Source: Pseudoflavonifractor_A sp022772585
Lineage (GTDB): Bacteria > Bacillota > Clostridia > Oscillospirales > Oscillospiraceae
Direction of reading: 5' to 3'
Assembly: GCF_052065415.1 (NCBI RefSeq)
Contig: NZ_JBQHUB010000015.1
Coordinates: 5,694 to 69,693, forward strand
Length of the DNA: 64,000 bases
Below are positions 1 through 9,819 of this stretch, one piece after another. The translations under genes and the position numbers were made by a program. The notes under the pieces are model-generated. The model saw only the letters and a program-made list of their open reading frames with translations, had not been told where the DNA came from and did no database searches. The stretch's first letter is position 1; every line of letters begins with the position of its first letter.

Positions 1-557
1 ACGGTGCGCTCCGGGTTCTGGGGGAGAAAAAAGACCAGCAGGCCCAGCACCGCGCCGGTGCGGATGAACTGCTCGCACAGCTCCACCGCCGCCGGGGGGC
101 GCACCAGCCCGGCGCCGTAGAAGAAGTGCTTGTGCAGATTTTCGATTCCGGTGAGCAGGATGCAGGGCAGCAGGAGCAGCAGGCCCAGCTGGGTCCTGGC
201 GTCCCCCAGAAGGCGAACCGAGATGGGGTCGTACCACACCGCCACCACCGCCGCCGCCAGCGCGAACAGGATGAGAAAGGCGGCCAGGCACCGGCGGAGC
301 ACCGGGAGCATGGCCTCCGCCCCGCCCCGGGCGTGATATTCGGAGGAGAGGGTGGATACCGCCACCGTCAGCCCCACGGCGGTGACCGACATGAGCACCG
401 AGTACACCGGCATGATGAGCTGATAGAGCCCCATGATCTCGGCTCCCACCAGCCGGGAGAGAAAGATGCGGTAGACAAATCCAACTACCTGTGCCACCAG
501 GCTGGTACCGGTGAGCAGCATGGTGCCATAGAGCATGGAAGAACGGCTGAGCTTCAC
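1..557 (-). CDS. SpoVB-like MOP-superfamily flippase (partial, C-terminus outside window)
   Basis: This is the N-terminal 185 codons of a polytopic membrane protein; the gene runs off the left edge. The frame reads VKLSRSSMLYGTMLL and continues through hydrophobic segments including LVGAEIMGLYQLIMPVYSVL, the pattern of the SpoVB/MurJ-type MOP flippases that move lipid-linked cell-wall or polysaccharide precursors. The GTG start at 557 is chosen because a purine-rich AAGGGGGGAAG lies a few bases upstream and the frame stays open. It is divergent from the DUF554 gene. The general family is clear, but spoVB cannot be separated from a paralogue with only this portion visible. Confidence 0.75.
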   Translation of the reverse strand, partial: MKLSRSSMLYGTMLLTGTSLVAQVVGFVYRIFLSRLVGAEIMGLYQLIMPVYSVLMSVTAVGLTVAVSTLSSEYHARGGAEAMLPVLRRCLAAFLILFALAAAVVAVWYDPISVRLLGDARTQLGLLLLLPCILLTGIENLHKHFFYGAGLVRPPAAVELCEQFIRTGAVLGLLVFFLPQNPERT

Positions 558-626
558 AATGGCTTCCCCCCTTCTTACAGACTATATTCCGGAAGGGACG
601 GGGGCATGAGCAAAGGGGAAAAAAGT

Positions 627-655
627 TTGACAAACCGGCGGGAAACAGGTATCAT
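627..655 (+). promoter_or_regulatory. Promoter for DUF554 gene
   Basis: A TTGACA -35 box at 627-632 is followed after 17 bp by a TATCAT -10 box at 650-655, about 55 bp upstream of the DUF554 start codon. Confidence 0.6.
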
Positions 656-710
656 TTGATTTAACACTATGAAGTGAAAAAGACCCGCGCGGGAAGGAGC
701 ATATTCCAGC

Positions 711-1409
711 ATGATCGCCACGATTATCAATGTCATTCTGGTCCTGATGGGCAGCGCCGTCGGACTGATCTTCAAAAACCGCATCAGCGCCCGGTTTTCC
801 GGTATGCTGACCAGCGCCCTGGGCCTGTGTGTGCTGGGCATCGGCATCTCCAGCATGATCGCCACAGAGGACAGCCTGTGCGTCATCCTCTGCATGGTGG
901 CGGGCACCCTGCTGGGGGAGGCGCTGCACATCGAGGACCGGCTGGAGGGGATCGGCGATGTGCTGCGCCGTAAGCTCATCCGGGGCGAGGGGAGCAGCAG
1001 CCGCTTTGTGGAGGGGTTTGTCAGCGCCACCGTCCTCTTCTGTGTGGGGGCCATGGCCATCAACGGCTCTCTGGACGCGGGACTGCGGCAGGATTACTCC
1101 ATCCTCATCTCCAAGGGTGTCATCGACGGCTTTACCTCCATCACCTTTGCCGCGGCCATGGGTGTGGGAGTGGCCTTCAGTGCGGTGCCTCTCTTTCTCT
1201 ACCAGGGGGGACTAACCCTGCTGGCCCAGTTTGTGGGGAGCTATCTCAGCGAGGCGGTGGTGGTGGAGATGAGCGCCGTGGGCGGCACCATCATTGTGGG
1301 CATCGCTTTGAACATGCTGGGCCTGCCCAAGGAAAAGATCCGGGTGGGGAACATGCTGCCCGCCATCTTCCTGCCGGTGCTCTACATCCCCCTGACCGGC
1401 CTGCTGTAA
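711..1409 (+). CDS. DUF554 family membrane protein
   Basis: A 232-residue protein made almost entirely of hydrophobic helices, beginning MIATIINVILVLMGSAVGLI and containing the conserved GEALHIEDRLEGIGD stretch near residues 68-82, typical of DUF554 (YdfK/YqgA) inner-membrane proteins. The molecular function of the family is not established. The start follows AAGGAG at about 694. The gene is monocistronic: its own promoter lies at 627-655 and a strong terminator follows at 1454. The neighbouring niaR gene is convergent. Confidence 0.85.
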   Translation: MIATIINVILVLMGSAVGLIFKNRISARFSGMLTSALGLCVLGIGISSMIATEDSLCVILCMVAGTLLGEALHIEDRLEGIGDVLRRKLIRGEGSSSRFVEGFVSATVLFCVGAMAINGSLDAGLRQDYSILISKGVIDGFTSITFAAAMGVGVAFSAVPLFLYQGGLTLLAQFVGSYLSEAVVVEMSAVGGTIIVGIALNMLGLPKEKIRVGNMLPAIFLPVLYIPLTGLL

Positions 1410-1453
1410 GGCGGGAACGGCGGCAGAATACGAACGCAGCAGAACAGAACCGA

Positions 1454-1490
1454 CCCCCGGGTGCACAGCGGCGCCCGGGGGACGGTTTTT
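1454..1490 (+). terminator. Intrinsic terminator after DUF554 gene
   Basis: A GC-rich stem (1454-1464 with 1471-1481) and a 6-base loop are followed by TTTTT at 1486-1490. It lies between convergent genes and only the + strand has the T-run. Confidence 0.75.
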
Positions 1491-1493
1491 CAC

Positions 1494-2027
1494 TTATTGG
1501 GGCCCTTCCTCCGGCCCGGCCAGGAATCCCTTGCGGGCAAGCTCGGCCTCGATGAGGTCCAGCATCTCCTCCGAGTCGGCCCGGATGGTGTGGCAGTGGT
1601 AGCCGGAGGTCAGGTTCTTCAGGGGCGAGGCCCGGCCCCTGCGGATGTCGGAGACAAAGTCCTGTACCTGCTTCCGGGAGCTGACGTCCAGGTCGGCCCG
1701 CAGCTCGCCGTACACGGTGTGGACCACAAACACATCCAGCACCGTGCCGCCGAAGTCCACCACGGTATTGAGCTCCTCGGCGATATCCTCGTCGCTGTGG
1801 AGCACCCGGACCACCCGGGTGGCGCCGGAGGAGGTCTGGCAGAGATAGCCCCGGTTGGTGGACAGGATATCGTGGCCTTCGGCCCGCAGCAGGGCCACGT
1901 CCTGGACGATGACCTGACGGCTCACGCCGAAATCCCGGGCCAGCGCCGCGCCTGAAAGGGGCGTAGAGCTGTGCCGCATCCGGGAGAGAAGTTCCTGTCT
2001 GCGCTGTGTGCCGGTGAGCATGGACAT
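1494..2027 (-). CDS. niaR: NiaR-type niacin-responsive transcriptional repressor
   Basis: A 177-residue regulator with an N-terminal winged HTH (HTH_11; RRQELLSRMRHSSTPLSGAALARDFGVSRQ, residues about 9-39) and a C-terminal 3H domain with conserved histidines (VLHSDED, VVHTVYGEL, YHCHTI). NiaR proteins repress NAD biosynthesis or niacin-uptake genes when nicotinic acid is present. No NAD or niacin gene is adjacent, so its targets lie elsewhere. The start is somewhat open: ATG at 2027 is close to the GGAAGG, and ATG at 2021 would have more normal spacing. Confidence 0.85.
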   Translation of the reverse strand: MSMLTGTQRRQELLSRMRHSSTPLSGAALARDFGVSRQVIVQDVALLRAEGHDILSTNRGYLCQTSSGATRVVRVLHSDEDIAEELNTVVDFGGTVLDVFVVHTVYGELRADLDVSSRKQVQDFVSDIRRGRASPLKNLTSGYHCHTIRADSEEMLDLIEAELARKGFLAGPEEGPQ

Positions 2028-2131
2028 ACCGCCTTCCTTTCCCCGGGACCGTGCCGCCGGGGATCATGGATAACGATAGTATACTCCAAAACCGCCGTCT
2101 TTTCCAGCGCTTTTCCGCAGCGGGGACCCGG

Positions 2132-3406
2132 TCATAGCCCCCAGTGCTCGGGCAGGTCGTAGCCGTAGAGATAGGGGTCGCTCATTTCCAGCTCCCAGCT
2201 CCCGTCCTCCTGCTGTACCGGGGTGTAGGAGCCGTCCAGCCACATGGCCTCCCGGCCGTATTCGTCGGTGAACCAGACCGCCAAAGTCACCTGGTCTCCC
2301 TCCGCCATGGGGAAGGAGAGATGGTCAAAGTGGAAGAATTGGGCGTCCTCAAGGTTCCCGTGCCAGGAGTCGGGCTGGCCGCAGGACTCACCCCACTGGA
2401 CCAGATCCCGGTTGAGGAAAATGCCCATCCGCAGCTCCCGGATGGAGGCGGGACCGAACCGGCCCGTGCTGCCGGGGTCGAGATCCACATAGGAATAGAC
2501 GTCGTCCCGGGTAAAGACACCCGACTCGTCCAGTTTCTCCCAGAAGAATACCTCATGGGAGGCGAGATGCAGAAACTGGGGCATGGAATCGCTCCACAGC
2601 CCGGAATACTGGTCCAGCAGCTGGGTCTCCCGCACGCCGTCGTGCTCAAAGACGATGTACAGACTCATGGAGTCGGTGAGGGCCACTTCGGCCTCACCGG
2701 CGAAGGTCTGGCCCGACGGGCTGTAGGGCCCGAAAGTGAAGCGGGAAACGCCGTTATCCACCTCGAACCAGGCGGTCATTCCCTCCTGAAAGGTCCTGGG
2801 CACCGCCCGGAAGGAGAAGGTGACCATGTTGCCGGCCGGGTCGGTGGATCTGATCTCGGTGCCGTAGTCGACGGTCAGGTCGTTCTGGGCCTTGAGGATC
2901 TCCTCCACCCTGCTTGAGATGCCGCCGATCTGGGCGCTGACATTGGACTGGATGCCGCCCACCGTGTTCTGCAGGTCCATATACCGCTGGTCCAGCCGGC
3001 TGAGCTGGCGGGAGAGGGACCAGAGGGCAGCTGCTATACACAGGACGCCCAGGGCCACGCACACCTTGACCAGCCTGCGCCGCCCGGGGGAGAGCGCGGG
3101 AGCGGGCCCGGGCCCGGGCAGGGCGGAGAGATAACGGTCCACGATCTCCTGCACCATGGCCAGCTGCTCCTCGCTGAGCTCGGCGCCGGCTGCGGCGGGG
3201 GCGCTCTCCTCCTCCACGCCCAGCAGCCACCCCACCGGAACAGAAAAGAGGCGGCTCATGGCGATGAGCTTTTCGATCTCGGGAAAGGTGGCGTCCGATT
3301 CCCATTTATAGATAGCCTGCCGGGAGACCCCCAGGGCGCTGCCCAGCGCCTCCTGGGACAGGCCCTGCTCCTTTCGCTTCTGGGCAATGCGCTGGCCAAG
3401 GGTCAT
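2132..3406 (-). CDS. Membrane-anchored XRE-family regulator with C-terminal ectodomain
   Basis: A 424-residue protein. Residues 1-65 are a canonical XRE helix-turn-helix (MTLGQRIAQKRKEQGLSQEA, then GVSRQAIYKWESD). One transmembrane helix follows at about 110-130 (VKVCVALGVLCIAAALWSLS), then a short coiled coil (about 133-170) and a roughly 250-residue C-terminal domain rich in beta-type sequence and aromatic residues, which should lie outside the cell. This layout suggests a one-component transmembrane sensor-regulator. The ligand is unknown and I do not recognise the ectodomain. The start at 3406 has AAGGAGGAAG upstream. It is transcribed alone. Confidence 0.75.
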   Translation of the reverse strand: MTLGQRIAQKRKEQGLSQEALGSALGVSRQAIYKWESDATFPEIEKLIAMSRLFSVPVGWLLGVEEESAPAAAGAELSEEQLAMVQEIVDRYLSALPGPGPAPALSPGRRRLVKVCVALGVLCIAAALWSLSRQLSRLDQRYMDLQNTVGGIQSNVSAQIGGISSRVEEILKAQNDLTVDYGTEIRSTDPAGNMVTFSFRAVPRTFQEGMTAWFEVDNGVSRFTFGPYSPSGQTFAGEAEVALTDSMSLYIVFEHDGVRETQLLDQYSGLWSDSMPQFLHLASHEVFFWEKLDESGVFTRDDVYSYVDLDPGSTGRFGPASIRELRMGIFLNRDLVQWGESCGQPDSWHGNLEDAQFFHFDHLSFPMAEGDQVTLAVWFTDEYGREAMWLDGSYTPVQQEDGSWELEMSDPYLYGYDLPEHWGL

Positions 3407-3568
3407 AGATGCTTCCTCCTTTTTTAAGGAGAATATATCAGAAATACGGGCTGAAAGCCACCAACCGGGGGTAAGATTCTGTCAACCAGCGGTTAGCAGG
3501 TGGGCGGCGCGGACATTTCCCGGCCTGTATGGGCACAGGATCGCACCCGGGCCTTTGCCGCGAAAAAA

Positions 3569-3598
3569 CCCGGCCTGAGGGTATTCAGGCCGGGCTTT
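3569..3598 (-). terminator. Bidirectional intrinsic terminator
   Basis: A perfect 10-bp stem (3569-3578 with 3585-3594) carries a T-run on both strands; the minus-strand run (A6 at 3563-3568 on +) is stronger. It sits downstream of the hypothetical gene at 3797-4759. The rest of 3407-3796 shows no gene. Confidence 0.7.
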
Positions 3599-3796
3599 TC
3601 TTCGGATAGCAAGGGACAAGACGGTGTGTCGCTTTCCCAGTCCATGGATTCGGCGTTCCTCGCAGTCAAAAGACCGCAGAGCCCATAAAAGGGTCACATA
3701 TGATGGAAATGGCCTTACTGACAGGCCTGCTTCCGCAGGGGTACTTATACTCCACCGGTCTTGCCGCCATCAGTATACCATACCGGGCGGCCCAGT

Positions 3797-4759
3797 TCAA
3801 CCTTCCTCCGGCTTATTTTTGATCCGCGGCTCAAAGCCCATTTCCTCCATCTCCAGCCGGAATTTCTTGGGCAGGGTGATCTGATTTATCCTGCCGTTCT
3901 TCCACATCCTGTTGTTCTCATAAACGGTATATACACTGTATCTGTCCTGCACAGCATCCGGCAGCGCCGAGACGATGTACTTGATCGGCAGTTTGACGTC
4001 CCGTTCCAGTGCAAGCTCCATCGAGCTGCCGCTGCCGCGCCAGCAGTCGAAAAATCCGGCCCGGCCCCTCCGGTCCAGCACCACATAGCCGTTCCACCGG
4101 CCGGTGCGCCGGCCCCACTGCACCGCGGCATGGATCAGCATGGCCTGCTCCAATGTCATCTCCACCAGGAAGCAAAGCTGGTTCTCACAGGACATCTCGT
4201 TCCAGACCTCATTGGCGGCGCCCTTTATATACCCCTGCAGCCCGTTCCCCGGGGCTGTGATCCGGTGCAGCGCGTCGGCCAGCTCTCGCTTGGTGTGCCC
4301 CTGCTGCTTTGTCAGCCAGACGATGCTGGCCTCGTCGTATAACCGGTAGCCCACGCCATAAATAAAACCGTCATAACCGGGCGCGAGGGTATTCATACTG
4401 TAATCCCAGCCGGAGTCGCCGGTATCGACCAGGATATCGCAGCGGCAGCGCTGGCACAGATACTCATGGACCGGCGGGCAGACCCTGACCAGTCCGGCCA
4501 GTTCCTCCGGCGGAAGCTCCGGCTCCTCCAGCTGCCCGGCCAGCGCCTCCAGCTCCTGCCGGGACAGCTGCTCCATCAGGGCGTCAAAGTTCCGCTTGGG
4601 CTGAGCGCTGTAGTTTGCGCCGTCAAAAAAGATCTGTTCCAGCTCCGACTGCTCCAATTCCCGGAATGGCCGGCAGATGCGGAACGTTCCGTCGGGATCC
4701 CGGAGATATCCCAGGCGCTCCAGCTTGGAGGCGATCCGTTCCCTGCACCACGCATCCAT
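3797..4759 (-). CDS. Hypothetical protein, about 320 residues
   Basis: I do not recognise this protein. It begins MDAWCRERIASKLERLGYLR, has an acidic Leu/Glu-rich helical N-terminal half, a CQRCRC cysteine cluster near residue 102, and a mixed alpha/beta C-terminal half with no predicted signal or membrane helix, so it is probably cytoplasmic. The ATG at 4759 is preferred to the in-frame TTG at 4777 because GGGAGAGGG, which would be its ribosome binding site, lies between the two. Base composition matches the core genome. It stands alone between the XRE regulator and ftsH, with terminators on both sides. Confidence 0.6.
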   Translation of the reverse strand: MDAWCRERIASKLERLGYLRDPDGTFRICRPFRELEQSELEQIFFDGANYSAQPKRNFDALMEQLSRQELEALAGQLEEPELPPEELAGLVRVCPPVHEYLCQRCRCDILVDTGDSGWDYSMNTLAPGYDGFIYGVGYRLYDEASIVWLTKQQGHTKRELADALHRITAPGNGLQGYIKGAANEVWNEMSCENQLCFLVEMTLEQAMLIHAAVQWGRRTGRWNGYVVLDRRGRAGFFDCWRGSGSSMELALERDVKLPIKYIVSALPDAVQDRYSVYTVYENNRMWKNGRINQITLPKKFRLEMEEMGFEPRIKNKPEEG

Positions 4760-4876
4760 GGTTTTTCCCTCTCCCAAAGACTATTTTTTACAGAATAACA
4801 CGCTTTGCACTGTTTTGCAACACAGCTGGGGACCGCCCGCGGGGAGGGGCCGCCGGCAGCCCTGGGGAACAGCGGT

Positions 4877-4910
4877 AAAAAAGCAGCGGCACATGTGCCG
4901 CTGCTTTTTT
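4877..4910 (-). terminator. Bidirectional intrinsic terminator after ftsH
   Basis: A 16-bp perfect stem (4877-4892 with 4895-4910) has A6 on one arm and T6 on the other, so it can stop transcription both ways. It lies just past the ftsH stop. Confidence 0.8.
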
Positions 4911-4917
4911 GTCGCTG

Positions 4918-7071
<2,154 letters not shown>

Positions 7072-7131
7072 ACGGGTGCCCTCCTTAAATATCATCTGAA
7101 TGCCTGCCCCGAAGAGAAGGCGATTGACTTA

Positions 7132-7160
7132 TTTATAACACAATATACCGCGAAATACAA
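7132..7160 (-). promoter_or_regulatory. Promoter for ftsH
   Basis: On the minus strand a TTGTAT -35 box (7155-7160) and TATAAA -10 box (7132-7137) are separated by 17 bp, about 60 bp upstream of the TTG start. Confidence 0.45.
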
Positions 7161-7233
7161 GAAAGGGGGGCAGCGCAACCTGTAAACTTTCTGTGAAAGG
7201 GCGGAAGAGATCGGATCTATTCCCGCCGGATGG

Positions 7234-7261
7234 TTTACTTTTCCGAAATATCTGATATACT
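7234..7261 (+). promoter_or_regulatory. Promoter for gap
   Basis: TTTACT (7234-7239), 16 bp and TATACT (7256-7261) lie about 100 bp upstream of gap, leaving a roughly 95-nt leader. Confidence 0.55.
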
Positions 7262-7362
7262 GAAAACAATTATACCCAAAAGCTGAAAAACAGACTTCAC
7301 CGTCTGAGACAGCAAACGGGTAAAAAAGAAAGAAGAAAGAATACAGGAAAGGAACGAGAAAC

Positions 7363-8391
7363 ATGGCAATTAAAGTAGGCATCAACGGATTCGGCCGCAT
7401 CGGCCGGGTGGCCCTGCGGGTAATGACCGAGCGGGGGTGCAGCAGCTATCAGATCTGCGGCATCAACCTGCGCAACGCGGACCTGGACTATATGGTCTAT
7501 CAGGTGAAGTACGACTCGGTGTTCCGCACCTTTCAGGGCGTGGTGGAGCATGACGACCGCCACCTGATCATCAACGGCAAGAAGATCCGGGTATACAGCG
7601 AGAACGAGGCCGGGCGCATCCCCTGGGATGACTGCGGCGCGGAGTACATCATCGAGTCCACCGGCGCCTTCAACACCACCGAGAAGGCCTCGGCCCACCT
7701 GGCCAACGGCGCGCGGAAGGTGGTCCTCTCCGCCCCGGCCAAGGACAGCTGTACCCCCACCTTCGTCATGGGCGTGAACCACAAGCTGTATACCCCGGAT
7801 ATGAATGTGGTCTCCAATGCCTCCTGTACCACCAACTGCCTGGCCCCCATGACCAAGGTCATCAACGACACCTTCGGCATCGAGCAGGCCCTCATGTCCA
7901 CCATCCACGCCGCCACCGCCAAGCAGAAGGCGGTGGACGCCCGGGCCGGCCGGGACTGGCGCACCGGCCGCAGCGTGCTGGGCAACATCATCCCCTCCAC
8001 CACCGGCGCGGCCAAGGCCGTGGGCCAGGTCATCCCCGAGCTCAAGGGCAAGATGACCGGCATGAGCTTCCGGGTGCCCACCAACGACGTGTCTGTGGTG
8101 GACCTGACCGCCCGGCTCATCCACCGCGCCAGCTACCACGACGTCTGTGTGGCCATGCGCAACGCCGCCCAGAACAGCATGAAGGGCATCATCACCTGCA
8201 TCGAGGACGACGTGGTCTCCTCCGACCTGACCGGCTTTACCCAGACCTGCATTTTTGACGAGAACGCCGGCATCATGCTGGACGACAATTTCGTCAAGCT
8301 CATCGCCTGGTACGACAACGAGTGGGGCTATACCAACAAGCTGCTGGACCTCATCGCCCACATGTACGCGGTGGATCACGCCAACGCTTAA
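7363..8391 (+). CDS. gap: Glyceraldehyde-3-phosphate dehydrogenase, type I
   Basis: Glycolytic enzyme converting glyceraldehyde 3-phosphate, NAD+ and phosphate to 1,3-bisphosphoglycerate in the cytoplasm. The 342-residue protein starts MAIKVGINGFGRIGRVALR (Rossmann NAD site) and has the catalytic cysteine in NASCTTNCLAP (about C155), plus the C-terminal WYDNEWGYTNKLLDL signature. Length is normal for the family. AGGAAAGGA precedes the ATG. No other glycolytic gene (pgk, tpi) is adjacent, so it appears monocistronic. Confidence 0.95.
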   Translation: MAIKVGINGFGRIGRVALRVMTERGCSSYQICGINLRNADLDYMVYQVKYDSVFRTFQGVVEHDDRHLIINGKKIRVYSENEAGRIPWDDCGAEYIIESTGAFNTTEKASAHLANGARKVVLSAPAKDSCTPTFVMGVNHKLYTPDMNVVSNASCTTNCLAPMTKVINDTFGIEQALMSTIHAATAKQKAVDARAGRDWRTGRSVLGNIIPSTTGAAKAVGQVIPELKGKMTGMSFRVPTNDVSVVDLTARLIHRASYHDVCVAMRNAAQNSMKGIITCIEDDVVSSDLTGFTQTCIFDENAGIMLDDNFVKLIAWYDNEWGYTNKLLDLIAHMYAVDHANA

Positions 8392-8404
8392 AGCGAAAAA
8401 ATGC

Positions 8405-8432
8405 GCGCCCGGAGGGTTTCCCCTCCGGGCGC
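8405..8432 (-). terminator. Terminator between gap and the small membrane gene
   Basis: A perfect 12-bp stem (8405-8416 with 8421-8432) with a TTTC loop. The A-run at 8396-8401 gives the U-tail on the minus strand; the hairpin may also slow + strand readthrough from gap. Confidence 0.65.
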
Positions 8433-8490
8433 TGTCTCATGTGATAGGAGCGTTTCAGACGTTTTCCCTGATGGGCAGGGAAGGAACCGT

Positions 8491-8703
8491 CTATGTCCAG
8501 TCTCCCCGCCGTACCAGCAGGACGGCGGGCCACAGGAGCCCCGCCGCCAGCAGTACACCCGAGAGCGGGAACAGGATGCCGGAGGCGGATACCGGCGAGA
8601 TGGCCCCGGCGATGAGCGTACCGGCCAGAAGAATGGCGCCGCTCAGGCCCAGAAAGCAGGAAAGGACCAGGGAGATCACCAGCTTTTGATCTGACTTGTC
8701 CAT
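8491..8703 (-). CDS. Small two-helix membrane protein
   Basis: A 70-residue protein (MDKSDQKLVISLVLSCFLGL start) with two hydrophobic helices at about 9-32 and 42-62 and a basic C-terminus (RRGDWT). No known family is recognised. ATG 8703 is chosen because GGAGGGG lies about 6 bases upstream; longer in-frame starts lack an RBS. It has its own downstream hairpin and is convergent with gap. Confidence 0.6.
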   Translation of the reverse strand: MDKSDQKLVISLVLSCFLGLSGAILLAGTLIAGAISPVSASGILFPLSGVLLAAGLLWPAVLLVRRGDWT

Positions 8704-8889
8704 TTCTACCCCTCCTGTTGCGCGGGGGACGCCGGAGGTCCCGCCGCTGTGATGACGGTATTTGTCCAAAAACAGTATACCACAGATAGAAAGCGTTTTG
8801 TATTGCCATATGCACCGGATTTTTCAATCTTCTTCTGGAGAGAGGGGGCTTTCCCGCAAGTTTCTCTTTTTCCGTCGGGCGGGATGTGG

Positions 8890-8895
8890 TACAAT
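8890..8895 (+). promoter_or_regulatory. Extended -10 element upstream of rlmB
   Basis: TGGTACAAT gives an extended -10 (TACAAT at 8890-8895) about 100 bp before rlmB; the -35 is poor (TTTTTC). A second candidate -10, TATACT, lies nearer the gene at about 8957. Confidence 0.35.
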
Positions 8896-8998
8896 AGCTT
8901 CACTTGGCGAGCCGCTGCGTCAGCAGTGGGGAGCCTAGTAAAACTTGTGCCTGTGGTATACTGAACTATAAATCCGAACAGACGAGGAGCAGCCAGCC

Positions 8999-9784
8999 AT
9001 GAGAGAGAACAAGACGGGAAAGCGCCGGGACGAGGCCCCGGAGGCCCTGGCCGACGGGATCATCGAGGGGCGCAACGCAGTCATCGAGGCCCTGCGGGCG
9101 GGCACCGCCATTGATAAGATTTATATTGCCAGGGGGGAGACCGACGCTGCCCTGGGTCACATTGCGTCCACCGCCCGGGGCAGGGGCGTGGTGGTGGTGG
9201 AGGCCGACCGCCGCAAGCTGGACAATATGAGCCGCACCCACGCCCATCAGGGGGTCATTGCCCTGGCGGCGGTGCGGGAGTACGCCAGTGTGGAGGACAT
9301 TCTCAGCGCCGCCCGGGAAAAGGGGGAGCCCCCTCTCATCGTGGTGTGCGACGAGCTCAGCGACCCCCACAACCTGGGGGCCGTCATCCGCACCGCCGAG
9401 TGCGCCGGCGCCCACGGGGTCATCATCCCCAAGCGCCGCTCCGCCGGCCTCACCGCCGTCGTGGCCAAGACCTCGGCCGGCGCGGTGAGCCACGTGCCCG
9501 TGGCCCGGGTGCCCAACCTGCCCGCCCTGCTCAAGGAGCTCAAGGACGAGGGGGTCTGGATCTTCGGCACCGCCGCCGATGGGGACAGGCTGCTCTATGA
9601 CGCCGACCTGAAGGGCCCCGCCGCCATCGTCATCGGCAGCGAGGGGGACGGCATGGGCCGCCTGGTGGCGGAAAACTGCGACTTCAAGGTCCGCATCCCC
9701 ATGAAGGGAAAGCTCAATTCCCTCAACGCCAGCGCTGCTGCAGCCATCCTGCTCTATGAGGCGGTGCGCCAGCGCCTGGGATAA
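8999..9784 (+). CDS. rlmB: 23S rRNA (guanosine-2'-O-)-methyltransferase RlmB (TrmH family)
   Basis: A SPOUT methyltransferase expected to 2'-O-methylate a guanosine of 23S rRNA using S-adenosylmethionine. The 261-residue protein has the N-terminal substrate-binding domain (IIEGRNAVIEALRAGTAIDK) and the knotted SpoU domain: DELSDPHNLGAVIRTAECAG (motif 1), IVIGSEGDGMGRL (motif 2) and IPMKGKLNSLNASAAAAILL (motif 3). The start follows GAGGAG. In many Firmicutes rlmB follows cysS and mrnC; here it is instead followed 35 bp later by the pseudo-ATPase gene, possibly cotranscribed. Confidence 0.9.
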   Translation: MRENKTGKRRDEAPEALADGIIEGRNAVIEALRAGTAIDKIYIARGETDAALGHIASTARGRGVVVVEADRRKLDNMSRTHAHQGVIALAAVREYASVEDILSAAREKGEPPLIVVCDELSDPHNLGAVIRTAECAGAHGVIIPKRRSAGLTAVVAKTSAGAVSHVPVARVPNLPALLKELKDEGVWIFGTAADGDRLLYDADLKGPAAIVIGSEGDGMGRLVAENCDFKVRIPMKGKLNSLNASAAAAILLYEAVRQRLG

Positions 9785-9819
9785 AGCGGGCAATACCTTT
9801 TGTTTTTCAGGAGAACGTT

